From an uncultured Bacteroidales bacterium (GTDB taxonomy: Bacteria > Bacteroidota > Bacteroidia > Bacteroidales > Paludibacteraceae), in assembly GCA_934692905.1 (NCBI GenBank), contig CAKUUM010000003.1, positions 1 to 64,000 of the forward strand: a DNA stretch of 64,000 nt, written 5' to 3'. Below, in pieces: positions 57,247 through 64,000 of this stretch. Position 1 is the first letter of the stretch, and the number at the start of each line of letters is the position of its first letter. The notes under the pieces are model-generated. The model was not told the origin of the DNA. It was given only the letters and a program-made list of their open reading frames with translations, and searched no databases. Made by a program: the position numbers and the translations under genes.

Positions 57247-57990
57247 TTACCGAAGAAACTGACGGATTTTACGGACATTCTTCAAGAATACGGTCACCAC
57301 ACCTGCACCCACATGATTATTATGCAATGCCCGTACGTCTTCGCAACTTTTGGACAGCAAAGCATGGCAGTTACGGTTGCTTGCACCACCCATACTCATA
57401 CGGACAAGAATTTCAGGAACGTACATAATGTGATAAGGGCGCATCAGCACACGCAACATAAAGTCATAGTCTGCCGATATGCGGAATGTCTCGTCGTATT
57501 TGCCCATCTCATCATACACGCTGCGGAGACAATAAAAAGTAGGGTGGGCTGGCATCCAACCGAATTTCAGGCTGCTGCGGCGAAAGGTATTGCTACGCCA
57601 GTAGCGCACCACGGAACCCGTGGTGTTACAATACACAAGGTCGCCATACACGACTTGGGCATTGGCATCGGAGAATGCCTTCACAATGGTTGCTATTGTA
57701 TCCGGGCTTGCCAATACATCATCGGAATTCAGAATACCTATCACATCACCTGTAGCCAGACCAATCCCTTTGTTGATGGCATTGTAGATACCGGCATCCT
57801 TTTCCGAAACATAGCGGACATACGATTTCCCTCGGGCATAGGCTTGAATGATAGACAACGTGCCGTCCGTCGAGGCACCGTCTACGATAATATGCTCAAT
57901 ATCTGTGTAATTCTGTGTTTCGACACTACGGAGAGTATTAGGGAGTGTGGTGGCACTATTGTATGTAATAGTAATAATACTAACTCGCAT
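57247..57990 (-). CDS. GT2 glycosyltransferase
   Basis: A 247-aa GT-A enzyme beginning MRVSIITITYNSATTLPNTL (ATG 57990; the frame is open to 58068 but the added residues are not family-like). It has EHIIVDGASTDGT, ISEKDAGIYNAINKG-like SEKDAGIYNAINKG, GILNSDD (D-x-D) and GWMPAHPTFY. Four bases separate it from the GT4 gene upstream, and it directly abuts the next GT2 gene. Confidence 0.88.
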   Translation of the reverse strand: MRVSIITITYNSATTLPNTLRSVETQNYTDIEHIIVDGASTDGTLSIIQAYARGKSYVRYVSEKDAGIYNAINKGIGLATGDVIGILNSDDVLASPDTIATIVKAFSDANAQVVYGDLVYCNTTGSVVRYWRSNTFRRSSLKFGWMPAHPTFYCLRSVYDEMGKYDETFRISADYDFMLRVLMRPYHIMYVPEILVRMSMGGASNRNCHALLSKSCEDVRALHNNHVGAGVVTVFLKNVRKIRQFLR

Positions 57991-57994
57991 ATAT

Positions 57995-59050
57995 TCAATG
58001 ATATAAAACAGAACGATAAAAATCAATCGTGTCTCTATATGTATTATCCCATGAGAAACGTCGGGCATTCATAAATCCCTTTTGCCGTAATGGTTCCATC
58101 GGTATTTGCCCGTTGCGCAGTTGGTTGACCAAACTGCTCATTTCATCAATCAATACGTTTGACGGCTTGTGAGGTACCAGCAAAGCCGAGCCTTGTGCTA
58201 TTTCCGATAAGGAAGAGGTATCTTGGCAGATAACAGGGCACCCCGCTTTCTGTGCCTCTATGACAGGAATACCAAATCCTTCGTAATCAGAAGGATATAT
58301 CAGGCACAGAGCCTCATTGTAGTACTTGTTCAGAGCCTCATTGGGCAGGTTGGAGACTGCTCTGTATTGGTGTCGTCCTAAGGCTTGGTTCAGGTATCGT
58401 TCTTCATCGGAGGTAAGCGGACTGCCGATAATCACCAACTCGGAATGGGTACGCTGTGCCACCCCCACAGCCACATCAAAGCGTTTGTATGCGGCAGCAC
58501 GGTTACCCACGAAGAGAAGAAATTCCTTCTTCTCCACTTTGGGTAGCGGTATGAAATGTTTCCCGACGCCATTGTATATCACACGTACCTTATCCTCTTG
58601 CAGGTGCGGATAGCAGGCCAGCAAATCGCGTTTGGTATTCTCTGATACGCAAATTACGCCGGCACTATGTGCCAACGCATACCGTTCTTGTGCTATGTGG
58701 ACTGCCTTGGGCAGTCCGCTGCGGTAGTGGTGATAGGTGAGGTCGTGTATGGTTGTGATATTCTGTATGTTATCTTGCGTTAATATGCGGAAATACGAAG
58801 AATGAAAAATGGTATTATCCTTCACTTGATATGCCGGTTGCCTGTATCTTTCCAACATTCGCATGGGCAAGGTTAACGCATCTTCACTTAAATCTAACGC
58901 TTGTCTGCACACATTCAGAGAAGGATAATCCAATATGGTCTTCTGATAGGAACTATCCTTTATGGCACGGTTCAAGAGTTCTTGCCAAACCACGCTTATA
59001 CCGCCTGCTTTTTGTAGTGCGAAGATTATATTATCGAATACTACGTGCAT
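57995..59050 (-). CDS. GT4 glycosyltransferase
   Basis: A 351-aa GT-B enzyme. N-terminal FALQKAGGISVVWQELL is the acceptor-side GGI loop; the C-terminal half has LLFVGNRAAAYKRFD, and CLIYPSDYEGFGIPVIEAQKAG with the E-x7-E motif. It overlaps the upstream GT4 gene by 20 bases. Confidence 0.88.
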   Translation of the reverse strand: MHVVFDNIIFALQKAGGISVVWQELLNRAIKDSSYQKTILDYPSLNVCRQALDLSEDALTLPMRMLERYRQPAYQVKDNTIFHSSYFRILTQDNIQNITTIHDLTYHHYRSGLPKAVHIAQERYALAHSAGVICVSENTKRDLLACYPHLQEDKVRVIYNGVGKHFIPLPKVEKKEFLLFVGNRAAAYKRFDVAVGVAQRTHSELVIIGSPLTSDEERYLNQALGRHQYRAVSNLPNEALNKYYNEALCLIYPSDYEGFGIPVIEAQKAGCPVICQDTSSLSEIAQGSALLVPHKPSNVLIDEMSSLVNQLRNGQIPMEPLRQKGFMNARRFSWDNTYRDTIDFYRSVLYH

Positions 59051-60209
59051 ACGTATCTTTTGCTTCTTGGATAAGCGTTATCCACTGGTTCATTATCACT
59101 TGTTCGGAGAAATGTACTTGTGCATATTCCTTGGCGATACGACCGGTTTGGTTACGCAATTCCTCATTTTCTATCATCCGGGTTATAGCGTTTGCCAAAG
59201 CCTGTATATCTCCATTGGGCACCAGTATGCCTCTGCTGTCGGACAACAACTCTGCCGGACCGTGTGGGCAGTCAAACGCCACGCATGGCAATCCGCACCA
59301 CATAGCCTCTATCAGAGCCAACGGAAGGCCCTCGTAGCGCGAAGGCAATACGAACAACGAAGCAGCCTGATACTCAGCGGTCACGGACTTTGTGGCACCT
59401 GTCATTTCTACATAGTTATCCAATTGCAACCTATGCACTTGTGATTGCAATGCTTCAGCCTGTTCACCCGCCCCTACAATGCGCAGCGTCCATGGAGGAT
59501 ATTGAAGGTGCACCATGGCAAACGCATCTATCAGACGATCCACTCCTTTTTCTCTATGCAGCCTTCCTACAGACAATATCCGTTTGTTGTACCGGGTTGG
59601 AACTGGCAACTCCACACTATCCAAACAGCATGGATTGGGGATGCACCGCACATTTTTACAGCCGTCGTTTTCCCACTCTTGCTTGTCACTCTCTGTCAAA
59701 ACAACAAAATAAGGTAAATCCCGTACTGCTCTCACCAACTGCTGCACACGAATGTGTCCCAACAGACTCCATATTGCTCCGGTGTGATACGCCTCTATCA
59801 ACAGCCTGCGCTGGTTCTTCGAAAAGTGAGTCTCGGCAATAGTGGCGCATGGTAATTCCGACAGGAAAGCAATCTCTTTACCGCACAATGAAATACATAC
59901 ATCTACCTCGTTCTCTCTAATATACCTGATTAACAGTTTCTTGTACTGCTTCATTTTGCATTGGTGTCCCCACCATTTTGCTGGCAAAGGACGTGCAAAA
60001 TCAGCATCGAAATCTATATTCAATTCTTGTATCTTGATACCCTCTGCCAAGTGGAAATAGCACACGCTTTTCCCTTGCGGTACAACTTCTGTTGTCAATA
60101 TAGTAATATGGTGGCATGTATTCCTTGCCAGATGGTTTGCTTTCTGACAAAGCACACGTTCCATACCGCCGGAGTTGTACAATTGAGGTATACAGTACAA
60201 GACATTCAT
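59031..60209 (-). CDS. GT4 glycosyltransferase
   Basis: A 392-aa GT-B enzyme. MNVLYCIPQLYNSGGMERVL at the start (GGMER acceptor loop), KRILSVGRLHREKGVDRLI, and FVLPSRYEGLPLALIEAMWC near residue 290 (E-x7-E). It overlaps wzy by four bases (ATGA) and the next GT4 gene by 20. Confidence 0.9.
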   Translation of the reverse strand: MNVLYCIPQLYNSGGMERVLCQKANHLARNTCHHITILTTEVVPQGKSVCYFHLAEGIKIQELNIDFDADFARPLPAKWWGHQCKMKQYKKLLIRYIRENEVDVCISLCGKEIAFLSELPCATIAETHFSKNQRRLLIEAYHTGAIWSLLGHIRVQQLVRAVRDLPYFVVLTESDKQEWENDGCKNVRCIPNPCCLDSVELPVPTRYNKRILSVGRLHREKGVDRLIDAFAMVHLQYPPWTLRIVGAGEQAEALQSQVHRLQLDNYVEMTGATKSVTAEYQAASLFVLPSRYEGLPLALIEAMWCGLPCVAFDCPHGPAELLSDSRGILVPNGDIQALANAITRMIENEELRNQTGRIAKEYAQVHFSEQVIMNQWITLIQEAKDTYARSIR

Positions 60210-61597
60210 GGCTGTCTTTTCTTACTCAATAGTTTGTTACACAAAGTATTATACGCATCACGTACATCTTTCCAACGGATAGTCAATGTATTGACCATCC
60301 ATACAATCAGCAATGTCCATAGCAGGACACGTGGAGGAAATAGTATCGGGGCACGTGTATAGAACACCGAATAGGAAACCAGCAAGTAGTAAATCACGTA
60401 TGCGTATATGTTGTAGGCAGAAGCATAATACGATTCCTTAACCGCCCAACCGATACAAAACATACTCACCGCCACTCCAATGTAGCCGAAACTACGGAAG
60501 GCATCACCTATCATATTGCACCCCAATCCCCATGTGGCACCTGCACCCATACGCAGATAAGTGGTCAAATCCTGTGCGCACAACAATTCATAAGGCTCTT
60601 GTGTCCACTCCACAATATGTTTCGCCATGCCGGGGATGGGCGTTGCCAAATCAATCAGCATGCCATGAAAATGCGTATAAGCGTGATGTTCCGCATAGTC
60701 CACAAGCACATACAGATTTCGCCCGTTGATGGTCAAGTCAAAGAACATATCCGGCAAATGGTTTATCTTCAGATGCTTCAACTGATACAGCCAATCATGT
60801 TCACCGCGCAGTTCCATCATCAGGAACAATACCGTTACTCCCAACAACGTAATACACGCTATCTCCCATATCCGGAATCGCCGCACATTATTATTCCAGC
60901 CTGTCAGTAGTATCAGCATGATTGCCAATGACATAGAACGCGAACCCGTACTGAGCACCAATAGCAGACATACCCCTATCGTCAGCAAATAAAACCACCA
61001 TTTGGTACGAGGCATACGAAATACGAACATGGCTACCAGATATGCCGATAGAGCAAAGATAACGTTGAAATACGAATACAAGCCCACATCCTTGATATTC
61101 CCGCCACCTGCATATACATCACGCATAGCAGTCCAACCACCGAAAATCAAGTATCCTGCAAAAGCCCCCACCATAATGCTGAAGAAACACAGATATTGGT
61201 TCATTGTAATGTGGAAGGTTGGCGTCATAGGCTCTTCACGTTTCATACGGAACCATTTGGTCAGCCCCAACATATAAAATGCATAACCCAGATAGGCGAT
61301 GGCAGTAGCACGTGAAATAACCAACTTGTTCCATTTCATCCAGAAGAAACCATAATCGGGGTCGCTTTCGTAATAGAATACAGGATATGAAAAATTCACA
61401 AAGAAGAACGCTACACAGAAGAAGAACTCAAAGCCCAACTTGTTCTTGCGGCCATTGCAACACAAGTACAATACGTTCTGCACGAGGAATGTTCCGACTA
61501 CCGTATGCACAAAAGCAGCGTCATACCCGTTGGGCGCAATCACGCAGAATACGATAGACGCTATGGCGCACACTATATTGATAATCATCATCTCCAT
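60206..61597 (-). CDS. wzy: O-antigen/exopolysaccharide polymerase (Wzy-like)
   Basis: A 463-aa inner-membrane protein with about 11-12 hydrophobic segments and a large periplasmic loop in the second half (residues about 270-350), the usual Wzy layout. Wzy sequences are very diverse, so the call rests on topology, length and its place between wzx and the glycosyltransferases. It overlaps wzx by 10 bases and the GT4 gene by four. Confidence 0.8.
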   Translation of the reverse strand: MEMMIINIVCAIASIVFCVIAPNGYDAAFVHTVVGTFLVQNVLYLCCNGRKNKLGFEFFFCVAFFFVNFSYPVFYYESDPDYGFFWMKWNKLVISRATAIAYLGYAFYMLGLTKWFRMKREEPMTPTFHITMNQYLCFFSIMVGAFAGYLIFGGWTAMRDVYAGGGNIKDVGLYSYFNVIFALSAYLVAMFVFRMPRTKWWFYLLTIGVCLLLVLSTGSRSMSLAIMLILLTGWNNNVRRFRIWEIACITLLGVTVLFLMMELRGEHDWLYQLKHLKINHLPDMFFDLTINGRNLYVLVDYAEHHAYTHFHGMLIDLATPIPGMAKHIVEWTQEPYELLCAQDLTTYLRMGAGATWGLGCNMIGDAFRSFGYIGVAVSMFCIGWAVKESYYASAYNIYAYVIYYLLVSYSVFYTRAPILFPPRVLLWTLLIVWMVNTLTIRWKDVRDAYNTLCNKLLSKKRQP

Positions 61598-62916
61598 GTC
61601 CCTCGCACTTCCAACAGATGTTTACGTCTTGTCACAATCGTACAAAATACCACTTCCGCCAAGCCGGACAACACCAGCCCAACCACTACCGCATACACCG
61701 AAGGTGCTGTCATCAACCATATTACCGATACCGACAAGCACACCACCATCGAAATCAACTGGTTGATGGTCACCAGGTAACTGTTGCCGCTCGGTATAAA
61801 AATGAAATTGATATACGCTGTTCCTAACATCCAAAACAGTATCGTTAAACTCAGCAACACACTCACAGGGTATGCACCAAGTAAACTCTCTCCCGCAAAC
61901 AGCAATACTATCCATCGACCTGTAGCAGCCAATAGTGCTACTACTATCAGGCTCAACACTACTTCAGACCGCATAATCTTCTTGATAGCCGAACTTGATT
62001 GCTCCACCACTACTTTGGGATAGAGTGCGTTGTTCATCTGCAACAGCAAGATGCGCGGTACCGTAACTATCTTGTTGGCAAGGTCATATACTGCCACATT
62101 CGCCATACCCAAAAAGCCTCCGACCAGCAATACAATGCCCTGCTCTTTCACTATCCCCATTGCATTTGTCAAAAAGAACGGTAGAGCCTCCCTGTAATAA
62201 CTCCTGCAACGTGCAGGATGCACAAACCGTATGATTATCTGGTCTTTGTATCGTATTATCAACCATGCTGCCATGCCTCCTATTACACTTGTCAGTGAAG
62301 AAATCAACATAAAGAGCCACACATCCGCAGGAGTCTTTACCCAAACAAAGATAAACGGTAACGAACACACTTTAGCCACTACTTGTACGATGGTCACCAC
62401 TCGCATTCGTTGGATGCCTTGGAAATACCACTGCGGAAACAGAATGCATGTTAGTGTTTGGATAAATGCTATACTGAATATCAGGTTGTTATCCCTCATC
62501 ATAGGCACATAGTATAGTAGCACAATATATACAGCCAGCACTGCTATCTCCACGCCCGTTTTGGCCGTTTGTACACACGAGAGGACATCACCTATAGCCG
62601 CTTTTTGCTCCTCACTCAGCACTTTCTTTCCTCGTATATTCGTCCCAACTATCTCTGCCACTTTCTTGGCATTTGGCAAATCAAACCCGAAATTCACAAC
62701 TGCCATCACAATCGCCATCATAGACCATGCGTATGCGTACAAACCATACCCTTCAGCCCCCAACCTGCGTATCAAAAATGGATAGATAATCAAATAAAAG
62801 CACATATTCAACACCTGTAGCAAGGTCATGAATACGTAATTCTCCGCCACTTTGGTATTCTCGTACCAAAGGGTACGTAGCCTGTCTCTACTCAATAGTT
62901 TCGCCACACTACCCAT
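61588..62916 (-). CDS. wzx: Lipid-linked polysaccharide flippase (Wzx-like, MOP superfamily)
   Basis: A 442-aa membrane protein with about 12-14 hydrophobic segments. It shows the RfbX-like pattern of this family (YPFLIRRLGAEGYGLYAYAW near residue 45, FTTNAMGIVK-like FLTNAMGIVKEQGIVLLVGG, and NALYPKV). It moves undecaprenyl-linked repeat units to the periplasmic face. It is the first gene of the cluster, read from the promoter at 62930-62960. Confidence 0.9.
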   Translation of the reverse strand: MGSVAKLLSRDRLRTLWYENTKVAENYVFMTLLQVLNMCFYLIIYPFLIRRLGAEGYGLYAYAWSMMAIVMAVVNFGFDLPNAKKVAEIVGTNIRGKKVLSEEQKAAIGDVLSCVQTAKTGVEIAVLAVYIVLLYYVPMMRDNNLIFSIAFIQTLTCILFPQWYFQGIQRMRVVTIVQVVAKVCSLPFIFVWVKTPADVWLFMLISSLTSVIGGMAAWLIIRYKDQIIIRFVHPARCRSYYREALPFFLTNAMGIVKEQGIVLLVGGFLGMANVAVYDLANKIVTVPRILLLQMNNALYPKVVVEQSSSAIKKIMRSEVVLSLIVVALLAATGRWIVLLFAGESLLGAYPVSVLLSLTILFWMLGTAYINFIFIPSGNSYLVTINQLISMVVCLSVSVIWLMTAPSVYAVVVGLVLSGLAEVVFCTIVTRRKHLLEVRGTWR

Positions 62917-62929
62917 CTAATAAACTTGA

Positions 62930-62960
62930 CAAAGGTAATACTTTTTTTTTACGTATACAA
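62930..62960 (-). promoter_or_regulatory. Promoter for the wzx-wzy-GT cluster
   Basis: On the minus strand TTG (62960-62958) and TACCTTTG (62937-62930) are 20 bases apart, just 14 bases before the wzx ATG; the leader is very short. Confidence 0.7.
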
Positions 62961-63069
62961 TATGTTTGAAATTTTATCCCTTCCTCTCTGCCATTCTGTC
63001 AGCCCGTTCAACTCGGCACACTATTTGCACGTCAGTTTATAAAACAGAAACAAACTAAATCATCGCATT

Positions 63070-63654
63070 ATGAAAACAAGTACCAAAATTTGGATGTGCC
63101 TTGCGGGTATTGCACTCGTGGCGTTAGGTGTGGTATGCCTTGTCAATTCGGGTAGCACTTTGCTCAGTTTGGCGTGGCTGCTGGGTCTGATATTTCTCGT
63201 CGCAGGCTGTTGTGAGTTTGCCGCATGGGGCAAGTTGCACCTCATCTTGCCGCAGAGTGGTCTGCTCTTCCTGTCGGCATTTCTTCAGGTCCTGATGGGT
63301 GTATTTTTCATTGTCAACCCTGTGTCTTTGGCGGCTGCGCTCCCGTTTGTTTTTGCTTTTATAGTCTTGTTCGAGGGGGTGCGCATTGCTATCGAATCCT
63401 TTGATTTTAAGCATGTTGGCTTCCGTTTCTGGTGGGCTATGCTCATCTTCGGTCTGGCAGCAGCGACTTTTGGTGTTTATGGTCTCTACCAGCCCGCAGT
63501 CAGTGCCGCCACGCTCACTGTCCTTGTCAGCGTGGGTATTATTCTGGCAGGCGTAGGCTATTGGGTACAGGTGGCTGGTATCAATCGTTTCGAGAAAAAA
63601 CTCAGGCAACTCCATGACCGCTACGGTTTTGTGGATGCCGAAGAAGTCAAGTAA
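63070..63654 (+). CDS. HdeD/DUF308-family membrane protein
   Basis: A 194-aa protein with six predicted membrane helices in three similar pairs (IWMCLAGIALVALGVVCLV, LLSLAWLLGLIFLVAGC and so on), the DUF308/HdeD layout, and a short basic cytoplasmic tail (RFEKKLRQLHDRYGFVDAEE). HdeD is tied to acid resistance in E. coli; the role here is not known. It is transcribed alone and followed by a terminator. Confidence 0.85.
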   Translation: MKTSTKIWMCLAGIALVALGVVCLVNSGSTLLSLAWLLGLIFLVAGCCEFAAWGKLHLILPQSGLLFLSAFLQVLMGVFFIVNPVSLAAALPFVFAFIVLFEGVRIAIESFDFKHVGFRFWWAMLIFGLAAATFGVYGLYQPAVSAATLTVLVSVGIILAGVGYWVQVAGINRFEKKLRQLHDRYGFVDAEEVK

Positions 63655-63713
63655 ATCCGTTGCTTTCGCGGGATAATATCCCTTCTGGGGTTAAGTCTCC
63701 CGTCAAATACAGG

Positions 63714-63750
63714 AAGAGGCTGTCTAACAAGTGTAGGCAGTCTCTTTTTT
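63714..63750 (+). terminator. Terminator after the HdeD-like gene
   Basis: AAGAGGCTGTCT (63714-63725) pairs with AGGCAGTCTCTT (63735-63746, two G-T pairs) and is followed by a T run. Its stem shares GGCTGTCTAAC with the terminator at 4884-4924. Confidence 0.82.
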
Positions 63751-63796
63751 ATATGTTCGTTTATATGGACAGGACTCGCGTCGTGCCGTCAAATAT

Positions 63797-63831
63797 CATT
63801 GCGCATTACGCATTGTGAATTGCGCATTGCC
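63797..63831. repeat. Short-period ATTGCGCATT repeat
   Basis: ATTGCGCATTACGCATTGTG AATTGCGCATTGC is a run of near-palindromic 8-10 base units, related to the array at 9622-9675 in reverse complement, and again to the left of a dispersed repeat copy. Confidence 0.72.
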
Positions 63832-63840
63832 TCTCGTGTA

Positions 63841-63902
63841 TTTGTCGTGTTAAGTGTATGAGATTAGTATGTGGCTAGTATGTGATTGCGCCGACCTTGC
63901 CG
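63841..63902 (+). repeat. Dispersed 11-base-unit repeat element, copy 4
   Basis: Left flank TTTGTCGTGTTAAGTGTATG AG, two units (ATTAGTATGTG, GCTAGTATGTG), right flank ATTGCGCCGACCTTGCCG. The shortest array of the four. Confidence 0.88.
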
Positions 63903-63969
63903 CGTGACCATATTTTGTCTGGTTTTATTGGTTTTGTTCTATAAGTTTTTGTTATATCGAACTCACGTA

Positions 63970-63994
63970 AGATAAGTATGAGATTAGCATTCGT
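63970..63994 (+). repeat. Partial copy 5 of the 11-base-unit element
   Basis: AGATAAGTATGAGATTAGCA followed by TTCG resembles the left flank plus one diverged unit (ATTAGCATTCG), with no right flank before the window ends. Confidence 0.5.
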
Positions 63995-64000
63995 TATTTC

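Overview
The window looks like chromosomal DNA from a member of the Bacteroidales (Bacteroidota). Three things point there. Many genes are preceded by the Bacteroidota promoter pattern TTG/TTTG, 19-20 bases, TAnnTTTG, and Shine-Dalgarno sites are largely absent. The gene families are typical: the glucan phosphorylase/debranching enzyme/GT4 glycogen set, CotH-like and GLUG surface proteins, a PorW/SprE-like T9SS lipoprotein, and secreted proteins with C-terminal sorting-like tails. Synteny is also Bacteroidales-like, for example tsaB next to a TPR lipoprotein and mlaE-mlaF. The genus cannot be fixed from the sequence alone. I found no rRNA, tRNA, CRISPR array, complete insertion sequence or prophage.

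Layout: 0-5 kb has the end of a c-type cytochrome-like gene, the cytochrome c maturation fusion ccsBA and glgP. From 14.1 down to 4.9 kb (minus strand) lie manC, glycogen debranching enzyme, a glycogen-synthase-like GT4, a beta-propeller protein and a large secreted amidase. 14-20 kb holds lipoproteins, mutL and a 5'-nucleotidase-like phosphoesterase; 20-22.3 kb is uvrD/pcrA (minus). 22.3-30.5 kb is an accessory, AT-richer island with repeats, a broken P-loop gene, a GLUG adhesin-like protein, and a lipoprotein hydrolase and a metalloprotease that both carry a one-base homopolymer frameshift. 30.5-35.2 kb is dacB-birA-cotH-like-rfbB. From 41.8 down to 35.2 kb runs gyrB-LOG-GH16-like-kdsA-kdsD-aroF, tightly overlapped. 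42-48 kb has a sirtuin, tsaB, porW/sprE and an acyl-CoA ligase. 48.5-56.4 kb (plus) has mlaE-mlaF, a stand-alone M6-prodomain-like protein, an M6 protease, xth, lptB, a Kelch lipoprotein and wzi. From 62.9 down to 56.4 kb runs a polysaccharide cluster (wzx, wzy, two GT4, two GT2). The window closes with an HdeD-like membrane protein and repeats.

Together the genes concentrate on the envelope: KDO synthesis (kdsD, kdsA), LPS transport (lptB), lipid asymmetry (mlaEF), surface polysaccharide (rfbB, manC, wzi, wzx, wzy, GTs), peptidoglycan (dacB, amidase) and T9SS secretion (porW plus likely cargo).

The most unusual non-coding feature is a dispersed intergenic element seen four times (plus a fragment). 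It is an array of 2-4 near-identical 11-base units between conserved flanks, and three copies have a short-period repeat on the same side. Other points of interest are two neighbouring exported-protein genes each one base out of frame in a homopolymer, a free-standing protease prodomain next to its likely protease, a terminator-like hairpin in the dacB leader, and a Kelch lipoprotein whose natural start codon reads ATA.
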